Program-made: the position numbers and the translations under genes
In this document: positions 1 through 8,945 of the stretch, in pieces
Layout: each line of letters begins with the position of its first letter
How positions within the stretch are numbered: position 1 is the stretch's first letter
Assembly: GCA_900541725.1 (NCBI GenBank)
Contig: UQLB01000040.1
Location: 1 to 9,384 of the forward strand
Reading direction: 5' to 3'
Source: an uncultured Collinsella sp.
Lineage (GTDB): Bacteria > Actinomycetota > Coriobacteriia > Coriobacteriales > Coriobacteriaceae
DNA: 9,384 nucleotides
Notes under the pieces: generated by a model
Database searches by the model: none
Seen by the model: the letters and a program-made list of their open reading frames with translations, nothing else
Told to the model about the DNA's origin: nothing

Positions 1-1
1 A

Positions 2-58
2 CCTTCTGGTCGCGCCCTTGAAGTTGAACGTCAGATTGTCCAAATGCGGCCCGCGTAA
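2..58 (+). CDS. Possible C-terminal end of a convergent gene (partial)
   Basis: From base 2 one forward frame is open for 18 codons, ending in LEVERQIVQMRPA and a TAA at 56-58, immediately before the stop codon of the DAHP synthase gene read from the other strand. The codons are ordinary for this genome and the tail-to-tail packing would be plausible for compact bacterial DNA. The stretch is too short to identify or to rule out chance: another forward frame is also open to a stop at 60-62. No function is proposed. Confidence 0.2.
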   Translation, partial: PSGRALEVERQIVQMRPA

Positions 59-1090
59 CTAAACCCGCTCCGCGATTTCGTGGATGAGGTAGTCGGTCTT
101 TTCCCAGCCCAGGCACGGGTCGGTGATCGACTTGCCAAAGACACCGCCGTCGACCGGCTGGTTGCCGTCCTCCAGGTAGGACTCGATCATAAAGCCCTTG
201 ACCAGCTTGGAGATGGACTCGTTGCGGCGGCAGCTGTCGAGTACCTCCTTGCAAATGCGATACTGCTCCAGCGGACGCTTGCCCGAGTTGTCGTGGTTGC
301 AGTCGATGACCGCCGCCGGATTGGCATAGCCGGCGTGCTCGGTATAGCGCTCGGCCAGACGTTCCAGGTGTTCGTAGTGGTAGTTCGGGTAGGTGCGCCC
401 ATCGAGACCGATGTAGCCACGCATAACGGCGTGCGCGAGCGGATTGCCGTCGCACTCGACCTCCCAGTTGCGGAAGATGAAGCTCTGGTGCGCCTGGGCG
501 GCGTAAATGGAGTTGAGCATAACGGTGGTAGAGCCGGCAGTGGGATTCTTCATGCCGACGGGTACCGAAATGCCGCTCGACACCAGGCGATGCTCCTGGT
601 TTTCGACCGAGCGTGCGCCCACGGCAACATAGCTCAGCAGGTCAACGAGGTATTGGTAGTTGGACGGATAGAGCATCTCGTCGGCGGTGAAGAAGCCCGT
701 TTCCTCAATAACGCGCAGGTGCATATGGCGGATGGCCTTGACGCCCTCGAGCAGGTCGTCGGGAGCCTCGGGGTTGGGGTTGTGCAGAAGACCCTTGTAG
801 CCGGTGCCCTTGGTGCGCGGCTTATTGGTGTAGACGCGCGGAATGATGATGAGCTTGTCCTTGACCTCTTCGGCGGTCTTGGCCAGTCGGTTCATATACT
901 CGAGCACCGAATCCTCGCGGTCGGCAGAGCACGGGCCGATGATGAGCACCTTACGTGCGTCCTCGCCGGTAAAGACTTTGGCGACCTCGGCGTCAAATGC
1001 CTGCTTTTTGGCGGTAAGCTCGGCAGAAAGTGGCATTTCCTCGCGGATCTCCATGGGGATCGGCAGCCTGCGTTTGAATTCCATGGCCAT
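59..1090 (-). CDS. aroF: 3-deoxy-7-phosphoheptulonate (DAHP) synthase, class I
   Basis: Cytosolic enzyme that condenses phosphoenolpyruvate with erythrose 4-phosphate to give DAHP, the committed first step of the shikimate pathway. The 343 residues match the usual length of the AroF/G/H family (about 350). Visible family motifs are GPCS at 52-55, PRVYTNKPRTKG from 84, GARSVENQEHR from 158, KNPT at 181-184, NHDNSGK from 265, IES at 302-304 and SITDPCLGW from 321. By comparison with E. coli AroG the metal ligands are Cys54, His266, Glu303 and Asp324. The ATG at 1090 is preceded by GAGGAG at a 6-base spacing; a second ATG two codons in would be spaced less well. The gene stands alone, with its own promoter at 1145-1173. 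The residues around 140-160, where feedback inhibitors bind in E. coli isozymes, differ enough that I cannot assign sensitivity to Phe, Tyr or Trp; the symbol is generic. Confidence 0.93.
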   Translation of the reverse strand: MAMEFKRRLPIPMEIREEMPLSAELTAKKQAFDAEVAKVFTGEDARKVLIIGPCSADREDSVLEYMNRLAKTAEEVKDKLIIIPRVYTNKPRTKGTGYKGLLHNPNPEAPDDLLEGVKAIRHMHLRVIEETGFFTADEMLYPSNYQYLVDLLSYVAVGARSVENQEHRLVSSGISVPVGMKNPTAGSTTVMLNSIYAAQAHQSFIFRNWEVECDGNPLAHAVMRGYIGLDGRTYPNYHYEHLERLAERYTEHAGYANPAAVIDCNHDNSGKRPLEQYRICKEVLDSCRRNESISKLVKGFMIESYLEDGNQPVDGGVFGKSITDPCLGWEKTDYLIHEIAERV

Positions 1091-1144
1091 AGGGGTCTCC
1101 TCAATCTATAGAAAGAGCAATAAGCGTATTGTCGAATGCTCGGC

Positions 1145-1173
1145 ATTATCCGCTGTCGCACGCTAAAGTGCAA
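1145..1173 (-). promoter_or_regulatory. Promoter of the DAHP synthase gene
   Basis: On the minus strand TTGCAC (1168-1173) is followed by a 17-base spacer and GATAAT (1145-1150), five of six matches to the -10 consensus. Transcription would start near 1138, giving a leader of roughly 48 bases before the ATG at 1090. The leader can form a weak interrupted hairpin (GAGC with GCTC and AATA with TATT, about 1114-1140). I see no riboswitch, T-box or attenuator. Confidence 0.55.
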
Positions 1174-1308
1174 GCCCTTGTCACCCCGAAACTTACCAAA
1201 AAGGGACAGGTTTATTTTGGCAGGTTTTATCTGGGTAAACGTCGGCGGATGCCGGGAGGGAGCGGCGCCGCGCGGGACCCTAAGGCTGTTGTCGGTTCCC
1301 TAGGAAAT
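1174..1308. other. Non-coding intergenic stretch with an AT-rich motif
   Basis: No gene is supported here. A plus-strand frame stays open from 1129 to 1485, but its translation has no recognisable domain and it crosses a repeat. The segment around 1196-1220 contains CCAAAA and TTTTGG as a 6-base inverted repeat, and just inside and after it two similar words, ACAGGTTTAT (1206-1215) and GCAGGTTTTAT (1220-1230). The rest is GC-rich with no clear structure. Confidence 0.4.
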
Positions 1309-1357
1309 ACCCTGTGGGCAAAAAATGCCAAATATGAGTACGGTTGCTATCTTAGTA
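1309..1357 (+). repeat. Left copy of a ~49-bp inverted repeat pair
   Basis: This segment matches the reverse complement of 1501-1549 at 41 of 49 positions by manual alignment. The core word CAAATATGAGTAC is identical in both copies, and both carry a GTGGGCAAAAAA block next to it. Similarity stops at both ends of the 49 bases. The two copies face each other across 143 bp. Confidence 0.75.
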
Positions 1358-1500
1358 TCATATTGCCTTCGCAAAATAATAGACATAACAGCAAAATATG
1401 TTCATTAACGCAAACACATATAAGTCCGCTATGGTGCTGTTTGATCAATTTAGGGACGCGTGTAAGCCGTGGGAGCGGCATTTGAGGCGGTTTTGGCTGT
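1358..1500. other. AT-rich spacer between the inverted repeats
   Basis: 143 bp with markedly lower GC than the neighbouring genes in its first two thirds (for example the stretch 1371-1430). No open reading frame with a ribosome binding site, and no transposase remnant, was recognised in it. It may be the core of a small non-autonomous element bounded by the inverted repeats, or simply spacer. Confidence 0.35.
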
Positions 1501-1549
1501 TACTAAAAAGGTAACAGTACTCATATTTGCCCTTTTTTGCCCACGGGGT
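1501..1549 (-). repeat. Right copy of a ~49-bp inverted repeat pair
   Basis: Reverse-complement partner of 1309-1357 with 41 of 49 matching positions. Its outer end contains TTTTTTGCCCACGGGG, its inner end TACTAAAAAGG. A 5-base word GGAAA lies just outside each copy (1303-1307 and 1552-1556), which could be a target duplication but is too short to count as proof. Confidence 0.75.
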
Positions 1550-1605
1550 CTGGAAAGCGCCGTCAGTGAGGTCTCAGGGAAGGCGTTTCGAGGCTCGAAG
1601 GACAC

Positions 1606-1641
1606 AAAACGGGGGTGCAGGTTGTCCTGCGCCCCCGTTTT
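1606..1641 (-). terminator. Rho-independent terminator of the exporter operon (bidirectional)
   Basis: Arms AAAACGGGGGTGCAGG (1606-1621) and CCTGCGCCCCCGTTTT (1626-1641) pair over 16 bases with one G-T wobble around a TTGT loop. On the minus strand the stem lies about 30 bases past the stop codon of the 618-residue ABC gene and ends in a T run. The A/T flanks on both sides would also permit termination of plus-strand transcripts. Confidence 0.9.
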
Positions 1642-1671
1642 CTTGGCATTGCGGTTGTTTGCCGCCGGTTT

Positions 1672-3528
1672 TTACGCCGCTTCGTCGAACTGCGAGTTGT
1701 ACAGGTCGGCGTAGAAGCCGCCCTGGGCGAGCAGCTCGTCGTGCGTGCCCTTCTCGACGATGTCGCCGTCGCGAATCACCAAGATCACGTCGGCGTTGCG
1801 GATCGTGGACAGGCGGTGCGCGATGACAAAGCTGGTGCGGCCCTGCATCAGCGCATCCATGGCGCGCTGAATGAGCTCCTCGGTACGGGTATCGACGTTG
1901 GAAGTCGCCTCGTCCAGAATCAGTGCCGGGCGGTCGGCCAAAATGGCACGGGCGATGGTCACGAGCTGGCGCTGACCCTGCGACAGGTTAGTGCCCTCCT
2001 CGTTGATCATAAAGTCGTAGCCACCGGCGAGCGTATGGATAAAGTGGTCGCAGCGTGCAGCGCGTGCGGCGGCTTCGACCTCGGCATCGCTCGCATCGGG
2101 ACGTCCGTAGCGGATGTTCTCGCGGATGGTGCCGTTAAACAGCCAGGTGTCCTGCAGCACCATGGCAAACTCGCCGCGCAGTGCCGCGCGGTCCCAGTCG
2201 CGCACATCGACGCCCTCGACACGCAGCGAGCCGCCGTCCACGTCGTAGAAGCGCTGCAGCAGCTTAATGAGCGTGGTCTTGCCGGCGCCGGTGGGGCCGA
2301 CGATGGCAATGGTTTGGCCGGGCTGCGCCTCGCAGCTAAAGTCGTGGATGATGGTCTTGTCGGGCGTGTAGCCAAACTTGACATGGTCAAACTCCACGTG
2401 GCCGGGGCGCTTCTCGGGAATCTGCGCGTCGGCCTTCTGCTCCTCCTCGGGCGCGGCCAGGAACTCAAAGACGCGCTCGGTGGCGGCAGCCATCGACTGC
2501 ATCGTGTTGCTCACGTTGCCCAGCTGCTGCACGGGTTGCGTAAAGTTGCGCACGTACTGGATAAAGCTCTGGATGTCGCCGGGCGTGGCATTGCCGGTCA
2601 GCGCGAGCTGCGCGCCCACCACGACGACGCCCACGTAGCCCATGTTGCCCACCAAGCTCATAAGCGGCATCATCAGGCCCGACAGGAACTGCGAGCGCCA
2701 GCCACTAATAAAGAGGCGGTCGTTTTGACGGTCGAACTCTTCGATCGAGGCCTCGGCGCGGTCGAACACCTGAATGACGTTCTGGCCGGCAAAGTCCTCC
2801 TCGATAATGCCGTTGACGGCGCCCAGAACCTGCTGTTGCTCGCGGAAGTACGGCTGCGAGAAGTGAATCATTACGGTCAAGATAATCGCGGCGGCCGGCA
2901 GCGTGAGCACGGTGACGCCGGTAAGCGGCAGACTGATCGACAGCATCATGACGAGCACGCCGATAATCTGCGTCACCGACGTGATGAGCTGCGTCACGCT
3001 CTGGTTGAGCGACTGGCCGAGTGTATCGACGTCGTTGGTGATGCGGCTGAGCACATCGCCCTTGCTGTGACCGTTGAAGTAGCTCATCGGCACGACGGCA
3101 ATCTTGGCGGCGATTTCCTTGCGCATGCGGTAGCAGATCTTTTGCGTGACGCCGGTCATGAGCCAGCCCTGGACCAGGCTGCAGACAGAGCTCGCCAGAT
3201 ACAGGCAGAGCAAAAAGCCGAGCGTCTTGGCGATCCAGTCAAAGTCGACATCGCCGGTACCGTTGACCTTGGCGACCAGGCCTTCGAACAGCTTGGTCGT
3301 AACCTGGCCGAGCACCTTGGGTCCCACAATGTTAAAGATGACCGAGCACACGGCAAAGGCGACGGCGGCAAACACGGCAATCTTGTGCTGGCCGATATAG
3401 CCGAGCAGCTGCCTCATGGTGCCCTTAAAGTCCTTGGCCTTTTCGCCGCGACGCATGCCGCCCATGCGGCCCATGGGACCACGCTGGCGGGTGGGCTTGG
3501 GAATCTGAGCCTTGGTCTCGTCTGCCAT
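1672..3528 (-). CDS. ABC exporter half-transporter, consensus-site subunit (multidrug type)
   Basis: 618-residue membrane protein with the exporter order: transmembrane domain then ATPase. A basic, Met/Gly/Arg-rich cytosolic tail (1-45) precedes about six membrane spans (near 50-72, 102-122, 180-200, 205-222, 284-310, 318-345). The ATPase has Walker A GPTGAGKT (411-418), signature LSQGQ (515-519), Walker B LILDE with catalytic Glu540, and H-loop His571 in IAHRLSTI. The catalytic residues are canonical, but the signature is LSQGQ instead of LSGGQ. In heterodimeric exporters such as BmrCD, LmrCD and TM287/288 the consensus half commonly carries such an altered signature, which faces the partner's degenerate site. 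The ATG overlaps the TAA of the upstream ABC gene by one base (TAATG), with GGAGG nine bases upstream, implying coupling and equal amounts. The substrate cannot be read from sequence. Confidence 0.93.
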   Translation of the reverse strand: MADETKAQIPKPTRQRGPMGRMGGMRRGEKAKDFKGTMRQLLGYIGQHKIAVFAAVAFAVCSVIFNIVGPKVLGQVTTKLFEGLVAKVNGTGDVDFDWIAKTLGFLLCLYLASSVCSLVQGWLMTGVTQKICYRMRKEIAAKIAVVPMSYFNGHSKGDVLSRITNDVDTLGQSLNQSVTQLITSVTQIIGVLVMMLSISLPLTGVTVLTLPAAAIILTVMIHFSQPYFREQQQVLGAVNGIIEEDFAGQNVIQVFDRAEASIEEFDRQNDRLFISGWRSQFLSGLMMPLMSLVGNMGYVGVVVVGAQLALTGNATPGDIQSFIQYVRNFTQPVQQLGNVSNTMQSMAAATERVFEFLAAPEEEQKADAQIPEKRPGHVEFDHVKFGYTPDKTIIHDFSCEAQPGQTIAIVGPTGAGKTTLIKLLQRFYDVDGGSLRVEGVDVRDWDRAALRGEFAMVLQDTWLFNGTIRENIRYGRPDASDAEVEAAARAARCDHFIHTLAGGYDFMINEEGTNLSQGQRQLVTIARAILADRPALILDEATSNVDTRTEELIQRAMDALMQGRTSFVIAHRLSTIRNADVILVIRDGDIVEKGTHDELLAQGGFYADLYNSQFDEAA

Positions 3529-5897
3529 TAGCGCTCGCCTCCTTCCATGACGGCTGCAATTTCTTCTTGGGTAAGCCCCAGCTCCTCGGCGGAAAGCTGC
3601 GACTGTGCGATCTCCAGGTACGCCGGGCAGCTGCGCAGCAGCTCCTCGTGCGTGCCGGTGCCCACTACGTGGCCGTCGTCGAGCACGATGATCTGGTCGG
3701 CGTGCATGATGGTCGCGATGCGCTGGGCCACGACCACGAGCGCGGCGTCGGTAACGTTTTTGGCCAGCTCCTCGCGTAGGCGCGCGTCGGTCTTGTAGTC
3801 GAGGGCACTAAACGAGTCATCGAACACCACGACCTCGGGCTTTTTGGCCAACGCGCGGGCGATGGCCAGACGCTGGCGCTGACCGCCCGAAACATTGGAG
3901 CCACCCTGGCTGATGGGGGAGTCGTACCCGTCCTCGCGCTCGGCGATAAAGTCCTCCGCCTGGGCGACGTGTGCTGCCTGGCGCATATCCTCGTCACTCA
4001 CCATGTCGCCGGCAAACTTGAGGTTGCTCTCGACGGTACCCGAGAACAGACGACCCTGCTGCGGAATATAACCGATGCGGCGGCGCAGCTCAGAGAGGGT
4101 CATGTCGCGCACGTCGATGCCGTCGAGCGAAATGCTGCCGCCCGTGACGTCGTACAGGCGCGGAATCAACTGCACGAGCGTGGACTTGCCCGAGCCCGTG
4201 GAGCCAATGATGCCGAGCATCTGACCGGCATGTGTGGTGAAGTTTACGCCGCTAATGACGTCGGCGCGGGCATCGGGATACTGGAAGCTCACGTCGCGGA
4301 AGGTGAGCTCACCGCGCGGCGCGCTGGCCACGGGCAGTTTGGGCGAGACAGGGTCGTTGATGCTCGTGGGGCAAGTGATGACCTCTTCCACACGCTCGGC
4401 TGCGACCTCGGCGCGGGGCAGGATAACCGAAACCATGGTGAGGATCATAAACGCCATGACGATCTGCATGGTATAGGAGATAAACGCCATCATGTTGCCG
4501 ACCTGCATCACGCCGTCGGACACGCCCTGCGCGCCAAACCAGACGATAAGCACGGTGATGCAGTTCATGACAAGCATCATGAGCGGCATCATAAAGCTCA
4601 TGGCGCGGTTGGTGTAGAGCTGCGTGGTCATCAGGTCGAGCGAAGCCTTGTCAAAACGCTCGAGCTCATGTTCCTCGCGGTTGAACGAGCGGATGGGCAT
4701 AAGGCCGTCGAGCAGCTCGCGGGCGGTAAGGTTCACGCGGTCCACAAAGCTCTGCATCTTTTTGAACTTGGGCATGGTGAGGCCCATGAGCACGCCGACA
4801 ACGGCCGAAACCGCGATGATGGCCACGGCGATGGTCCACTCCAGACCGGTGTGGTTGGCCAGGACGCGCATGACGGCGACGATGCCCATGACGGGGGCCA
4901 TCAGGCACATGCGGATAAACAGGGTTGCGGCCATCTGGATCTGCTGAATGTCGTTGGTGCAGCGGGTGATGAGCGAGGCCTGGCTAAACTTGCCCACCTC
5001 GGCCGGCGAGAAGTGCATAACCTTGTTGAAGGTCTCGCGACGCAGGTCGCGGGCGATGGAGCAGGCGGTGCGCGACGCCACGGCACCGGTCAGAATGGTG
5101 GCGACGAGCGACACCAGGCACAGCCCAAACATCGTGGTCGCCATGCGGCTCAGGTAGGCGTTTTGCACGTCGGCGGGGTCGATGCCCTGTGCCTTGTACT
5201 CGTCCTGTACATAGCTCACGGCGCGCTGGGTGACGATGGAGCCCGACATGGAGCCCATTTTGTCTGCCATATCGTTGGCGCCCTCGACGAGCTTGCCCCG
5301 ATCGATAAGACCGCCTTCAACGCCTAGGCGCAGGCTCTTCATGGTGATCTTGCCGCCGTCGGCGTCGATCTGCTTTTGCATGCTCTGCGCGGCTGCGGCC
5401 TTCTGCTGCATCTCGGCGAGCTGCTCGGGCGTCATCGCTGCCATCTGCTCGGGGGTGGGCGTGGCCTGAGCGGCACCGCCATCGCTTGCCTCGGTGGATG
5501 CGCCGGTCATGTCGCCCATGGAGTCGGCGTCAATGCCCTGGTCGAGCGAAAGGACGACAGTCTCGGGCAGGCTCATAATGTCGGCAATCTTGCCTCCATC
5601 GGCACGCTCTTCCTCGGTACCCTTATACGTTCGAATGCCATTTTTGTCAGCCTTGCTAAACACGGCCTCCACAGCTTTGGCGTCCTTGGTGCTCATAAAG
5701 AGTTCAAGGTCGTCGAGCGATTCGGCGCGGATGGTGTCGGGTACGGGCGAGGCGATGCCGCCTTGCTGCACACCCACGTCGACGATGTCGCTCATATAGG
5801 TAGGCAGCGCCAGATCGGCGTTGCAGCTGATTACGATAAGCACGATAGCTGCGAACAGTGCCAGGATATGCTTTTTAAAGAGCTTGAGAATCCTCAC
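3528..5897 (-). CDS. ABC exporter half-transporter with degenerate ATPase site and large extracellular insert
   Basis: 789-residue partner of the next gene. TM1 (11-33) is followed by a hydrophilic, cysteine-free insert (about 45-250) before TM2 (254-276), then spans near 325-346, 353-374, 433-457 and 470-495. The ATPase has Walker A GSTGSGKS (565-572), Q-loop Gln613/614 and signature VSGGQ (669-673). Two catalytic positions deviate: Walker B reads VVVFDD, so Asp694 replaces Glu, and the H-loop reads VVAQRIATI, so Gln725 replaces His. This pair of changes marks the non-hydrolysing site of heterodimeric exporters. The insert adds roughly 200 residues to a family usually near 580-600 long, and contains a tandem 8-residue repeat, TPEQMAAM then TPEQLAEM (148-163). 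The start is a GTG overlapping the marR stop (GTGA), with AAGGAG upstream. Role: export of an unknown compound, probably drug-like given the MarR regulator. Confidence 0.92.
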   Translation of the reverse strand: MRILKLFKKHILALFAAIVLIVISCNADLALPTYMSDIVDVGVQQGGIASPVPDTIRAESLDDLELFMSTKDAKAVEAVFSKADKNGIRTYKGTEEERADGGKIADIMSLPETVVLSLDQGIDADSMGDMTGASTEASDGGAAQATPTPEQMAAMTPEQLAEMQQKAAAAQSMQKQIDADGGKITMKSLRLGVEGGLIDRGKLVEGANDMADKMGSMSGSIVTQRAVSYVQDEYKAQGIDPADVQNAYLSRMATTMFGLCLVSLVATILTGAVASRTACSIARDLRRETFNKVMHFSPAEVGKFSQASLITRCTNDIQQIQMAATLFIRMCLMAPVMGIVAVMRVLANHTGLEWTIAVAIIAVSAVVGVLMGLTMPKFKKMQSFVDRVNLTARELLDGLMPIRSFNREEHELERFDKASLDLMTTQLYTNRAMSFMMPLMMLVMNCITVLIVWFGAQGVSDGVMQVGNMMAFISYTMQIVMAFMILTMVSVILPRAEVAAERVEEVITCPTSINDPVSPKLPVASAPRGELTFRDVSFQYPDARADVISGVNFTTHAGQMLGIIGSTGSGKSTLVQLIPRLYDVTGGSISLDGIDVRDMTLSELRRRIGYIPQQGRLFSGTVESNLKFAGDMVSDEDMRQAAHVAQAEDFIAEREDGYDSPISQGGSNVSGGQRQRLAIARALAKKPEVVVFDDSFSALDYKTDARLREELAKNVTDAALVVVAQRIATIMHADQIIVLDDGHVVGTGTHEELLRSCPAYLEIAQSQLSAEELGLTQEEIAAVMEGGER

Positions 5898-6343
5898 TCG
5901 GCATCTCTCCTTTCTTGATTGCGGTCGATAATTTCGTTGGCACGCCTAAGAAGGCGCACCATCTCTTGGGTATCTGTTTCGCCGAGCTGCTCGAGGAAAG
6001 CCGCGGTGCGGGCCTCGAATTCCCGACGTTTGATTTCGAGATCCTGGAATCCCTTGTCGGTCACTATGACGTGTACGCGACGACGGTCAGTCTTTGAGTG
6101 CTCGCGCTCGACCCAGCCCTTGGCTTCGAGGGCGCGTAGGATATTGGCGATGCGGGCGCTCGAGACCCAGGCGCGATCAGCGAGTTCGCTCGGCGTGAGC
6201 GAACCGCCGGCGAGTATGAGGGCGCGCATGACGGCCATCTCGCCGCCGAGGGCTTTGTCCGCAAAATGCGAAATGCGCTGATGCATGCTGCCGAACTCGG
6301 TAAGGAGTTGACGCCCAAGCTCACGGAAATCGGTATCTTCCAC
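5894..6343 (-). CDS. MarR-family transcriptional regulator
   Basis: 149-residue dimeric winged-helix regulator, typical MarR length. The DNA-binding domain spans about 36-100: LTPSELADRAWVSSARIAN forms the helix-turn-helix, with the recognition helix near 61-74, and the wing is HSKTDRRRVHVIVTDKG (82-98) with the conserved Asp-Arg pair. Flanking helices at the N- and C-termini would form the dimer interface. It is the first gene of the operon with the two ABC halves, its TGA overlapping the next GTG by four bases. In this arrangement MarR proteins usually repress their own operon and release DNA when they bind a ligand that the exporter handles. The start is a GTG at 6343 with AGGGG six bases upstream. 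An internal Met20 is a possible but poorer start, since it would remove part of the first helix. An inverted repeat overlapping the start is a candidate operator. Confidence 0.9.
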   Translation of the reverse strand: MEDTDFRELGRQLLTEFGSMHQRISHFADKALGGEMAVMRALILAGGSLTPSELADRAWVSSARIANILRALEAKGWVEREHSKTDRRRVHVIVTDKGFQDLEIKRREFEARTAAFLEQLGETDTQEMVRLLRRANEIIDRNQERRDAE

Positions 6344-6377
6344 CGAAAACCCCTAACACTAGAAACTATTTTCGGTG
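6341..6377. promoter_or_regulatory. Candidate MarR operator (inverted repeat at the marR start)
   Basis: CACCGAAAA (6341-6349) and TTTTCGGTG (6369-6377) are perfect 9-base inverted arms separated by 19 bases, with the left arm covering the marR start codon. The position suits autoregulation of the exporter operon. The wide spacing is unusual for a single MarR dimer, so two half-sites bound by separate dimers, or an mRNA hairpin that hides the start, are alternatives. Confidence 0.4.
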
Positions 6378-6402
6378 AAAGATGATACCCTTGCACGCGC
6401 AC

Positions 6403-6431
6403 CCTATACGGTAGATTTTGGGTCATGCCTA
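6403..6431 (-). promoter_or_regulatory. Candidate promoter of the marR-ABC operon
   Basis: On the minus strand TAGGCA (6426-6431) and TATAGG (6403-6408) are separated by 17 bases, each matching the consensus at four of six positions. Transcription would begin near 6396, about 50 bases before the marR start, so the inverted repeat at 6341-6377 would lie just downstream of the start point, where a repressor could block transcription. Confidence 0.3.
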
Positions 6432-6842
6432 GAAAACAACCTTTAGGCGACCTCCGTACACCGTCGGTATCAGCAAAGTAAGGGGTAGATCGTAAGGCAT
6501 GTCCCAAAGCCTACTCAGAGGCACTTTACTCTGCTAAAGCTGGCATAACAGCTAGAGCGAACGTCGTACAAAGGCAAGGAAAAATACCATACAAATCGGT
6601 GAACGGTAGTTGTTTGCACTCGCATTTCCTGCGGGTTTGTAAAAAACGTCCTTATGATATAAAAAAAGAAACATATAACAGCCCAGATGGAGAGGGTCGC
6701 TATGTTATCCTTCTCAAACGGGTGAAATCTTGGGTTTTGGGTTGTAGTTCCAAGGTGGACAAACGTTTTCCCTGCACCAATGTGTGGTGAAGAACGGAAG
6801 AAGCCGGTAGTGCAAGCCGAACATTCAAGAATTCAATAAGCA
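6432..6842 (+). other. Long intergenic / probable leader region upstream of pflB
   Basis: No protein gene is supported in these 411 bp. Visible structure includes imperfect arms AGCAAAGTAA (6472-6481) and TTACTCTGCT (6526-6535) enclosing GCCT/AGGC (6509-6522 region), then CTTGG/CCAAG (6729-6733 and 6750-6754) and CACCA/TGGTG (6775-6779 and 6785-6789). An AT-rich stretch at 6636-6679 holds TATGAT (6653-6658) and TATAAA (6658-6663), possible -10 elements with poor -35 partners, and is the most likely place for a pfl promoter. I found no FNR- or Rex-like site and no conserved core of the ZTP riboswitch. Confidence 0.4.
6702..6725 (+). CDS. Possible 7-residue leader peptide upstream of pflB
   Basis: A short frame encodes MLSFSNG and a TGA. 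It is preceded by GGAGAGGG ending five bases before the ATG, a better ribosome binding site than that of pflB itself. The same bases can fold: GAGAGGG (6690-6696) pairs with CCTTCTC (6709-6715), placing the Shine-Dalgarno in the stem and the ATG in the loop. No run of regulatory codons is present, so attenuation by a specific amino acid is not suggested. It may be chance. Confidence 0.2.
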   Translation: MLSFSNG

Positions 6843-6860
6843 GCGGTGTGAGAGAGCGCC

Positions 6861-6892
6861 GCATTACACGTAACTAGGAGCGTGGTTACACA

Positions 6893-6896
<4 letters not shown>
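6861..6896 (+). promoter_or_regulatory. Hairpin holding the pflB ribosome binding site
   Basis: GCATT (6861-6865) pairs with AATGC (6892-6896) and GTAAC (6870-6874) with GTTAC (6885-6889), separated by a small internal loop. The Shine-Dalgarno AGGAG (6876-6880) sits in the apical loop and the ATG (6893-6895) in the lower stem. The Shine-Dalgarno to ATG distance is 12 bases, longer than usual. A competing stem, GCGGTG (6843-6848) with CGCCGC (6857-6862), shares bases with the lower stem. Confidence 0.4.
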
Positions 6897-8944
<2,048 letters not shown>

Positions 8945-8945
8945 C

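Noticed and set aside
80..1111. 343-codon plus-strand frame opposite the DAHP synthase gene
   Set aside because: Antisense shadow; the minus-strand protein has all catalytic motifs of its family.
1129..1485. 118-codon plus-strand frame in the intergenic region
   Set aside because: No family resemblance, no good ribosome binding site, and it runs through the inverted repeat and AT-rich spacer.
1615..3531. 638-codon open frame on the plus strand opposite the 618-residue ABC gene
   Set aside because: It mirrors the real gene codon by codon in GC-rich DNA, its translation shows no domain, and the opposite strand has a complete ABC exporter.
3969..5327. 452-codon plus-strand frame opposite the 789-residue ABC gene
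   Set aside because: Its translation is rich in His, Asp, Gly and Ala as expected from antisense reading of GC-biased codons, and it has no recognisable fold.
5823..5834. Lipobox-like VISC (residues 22-25) at the end of the first hydrophobic segment of the 789-residue ABC protein
   Set aside because: This segment aligns with TM1 of ABC exporters; cleavage there would remove an essential span, so a lipoprotein signal is unlikely.
6599..6790. 63-codon plus-strand frame with GTG start in the pflB leader
   Set aside because: No recognisable domain, codon use unlike the neighbouring genes, and no convincing Shine-Dalgarno.
6378..6892. ZTP (pfl-motif) riboswitch upstream of pflB
   Set aside because: The conserved CCGCCTGGGC-type core of that class is absent from the region.
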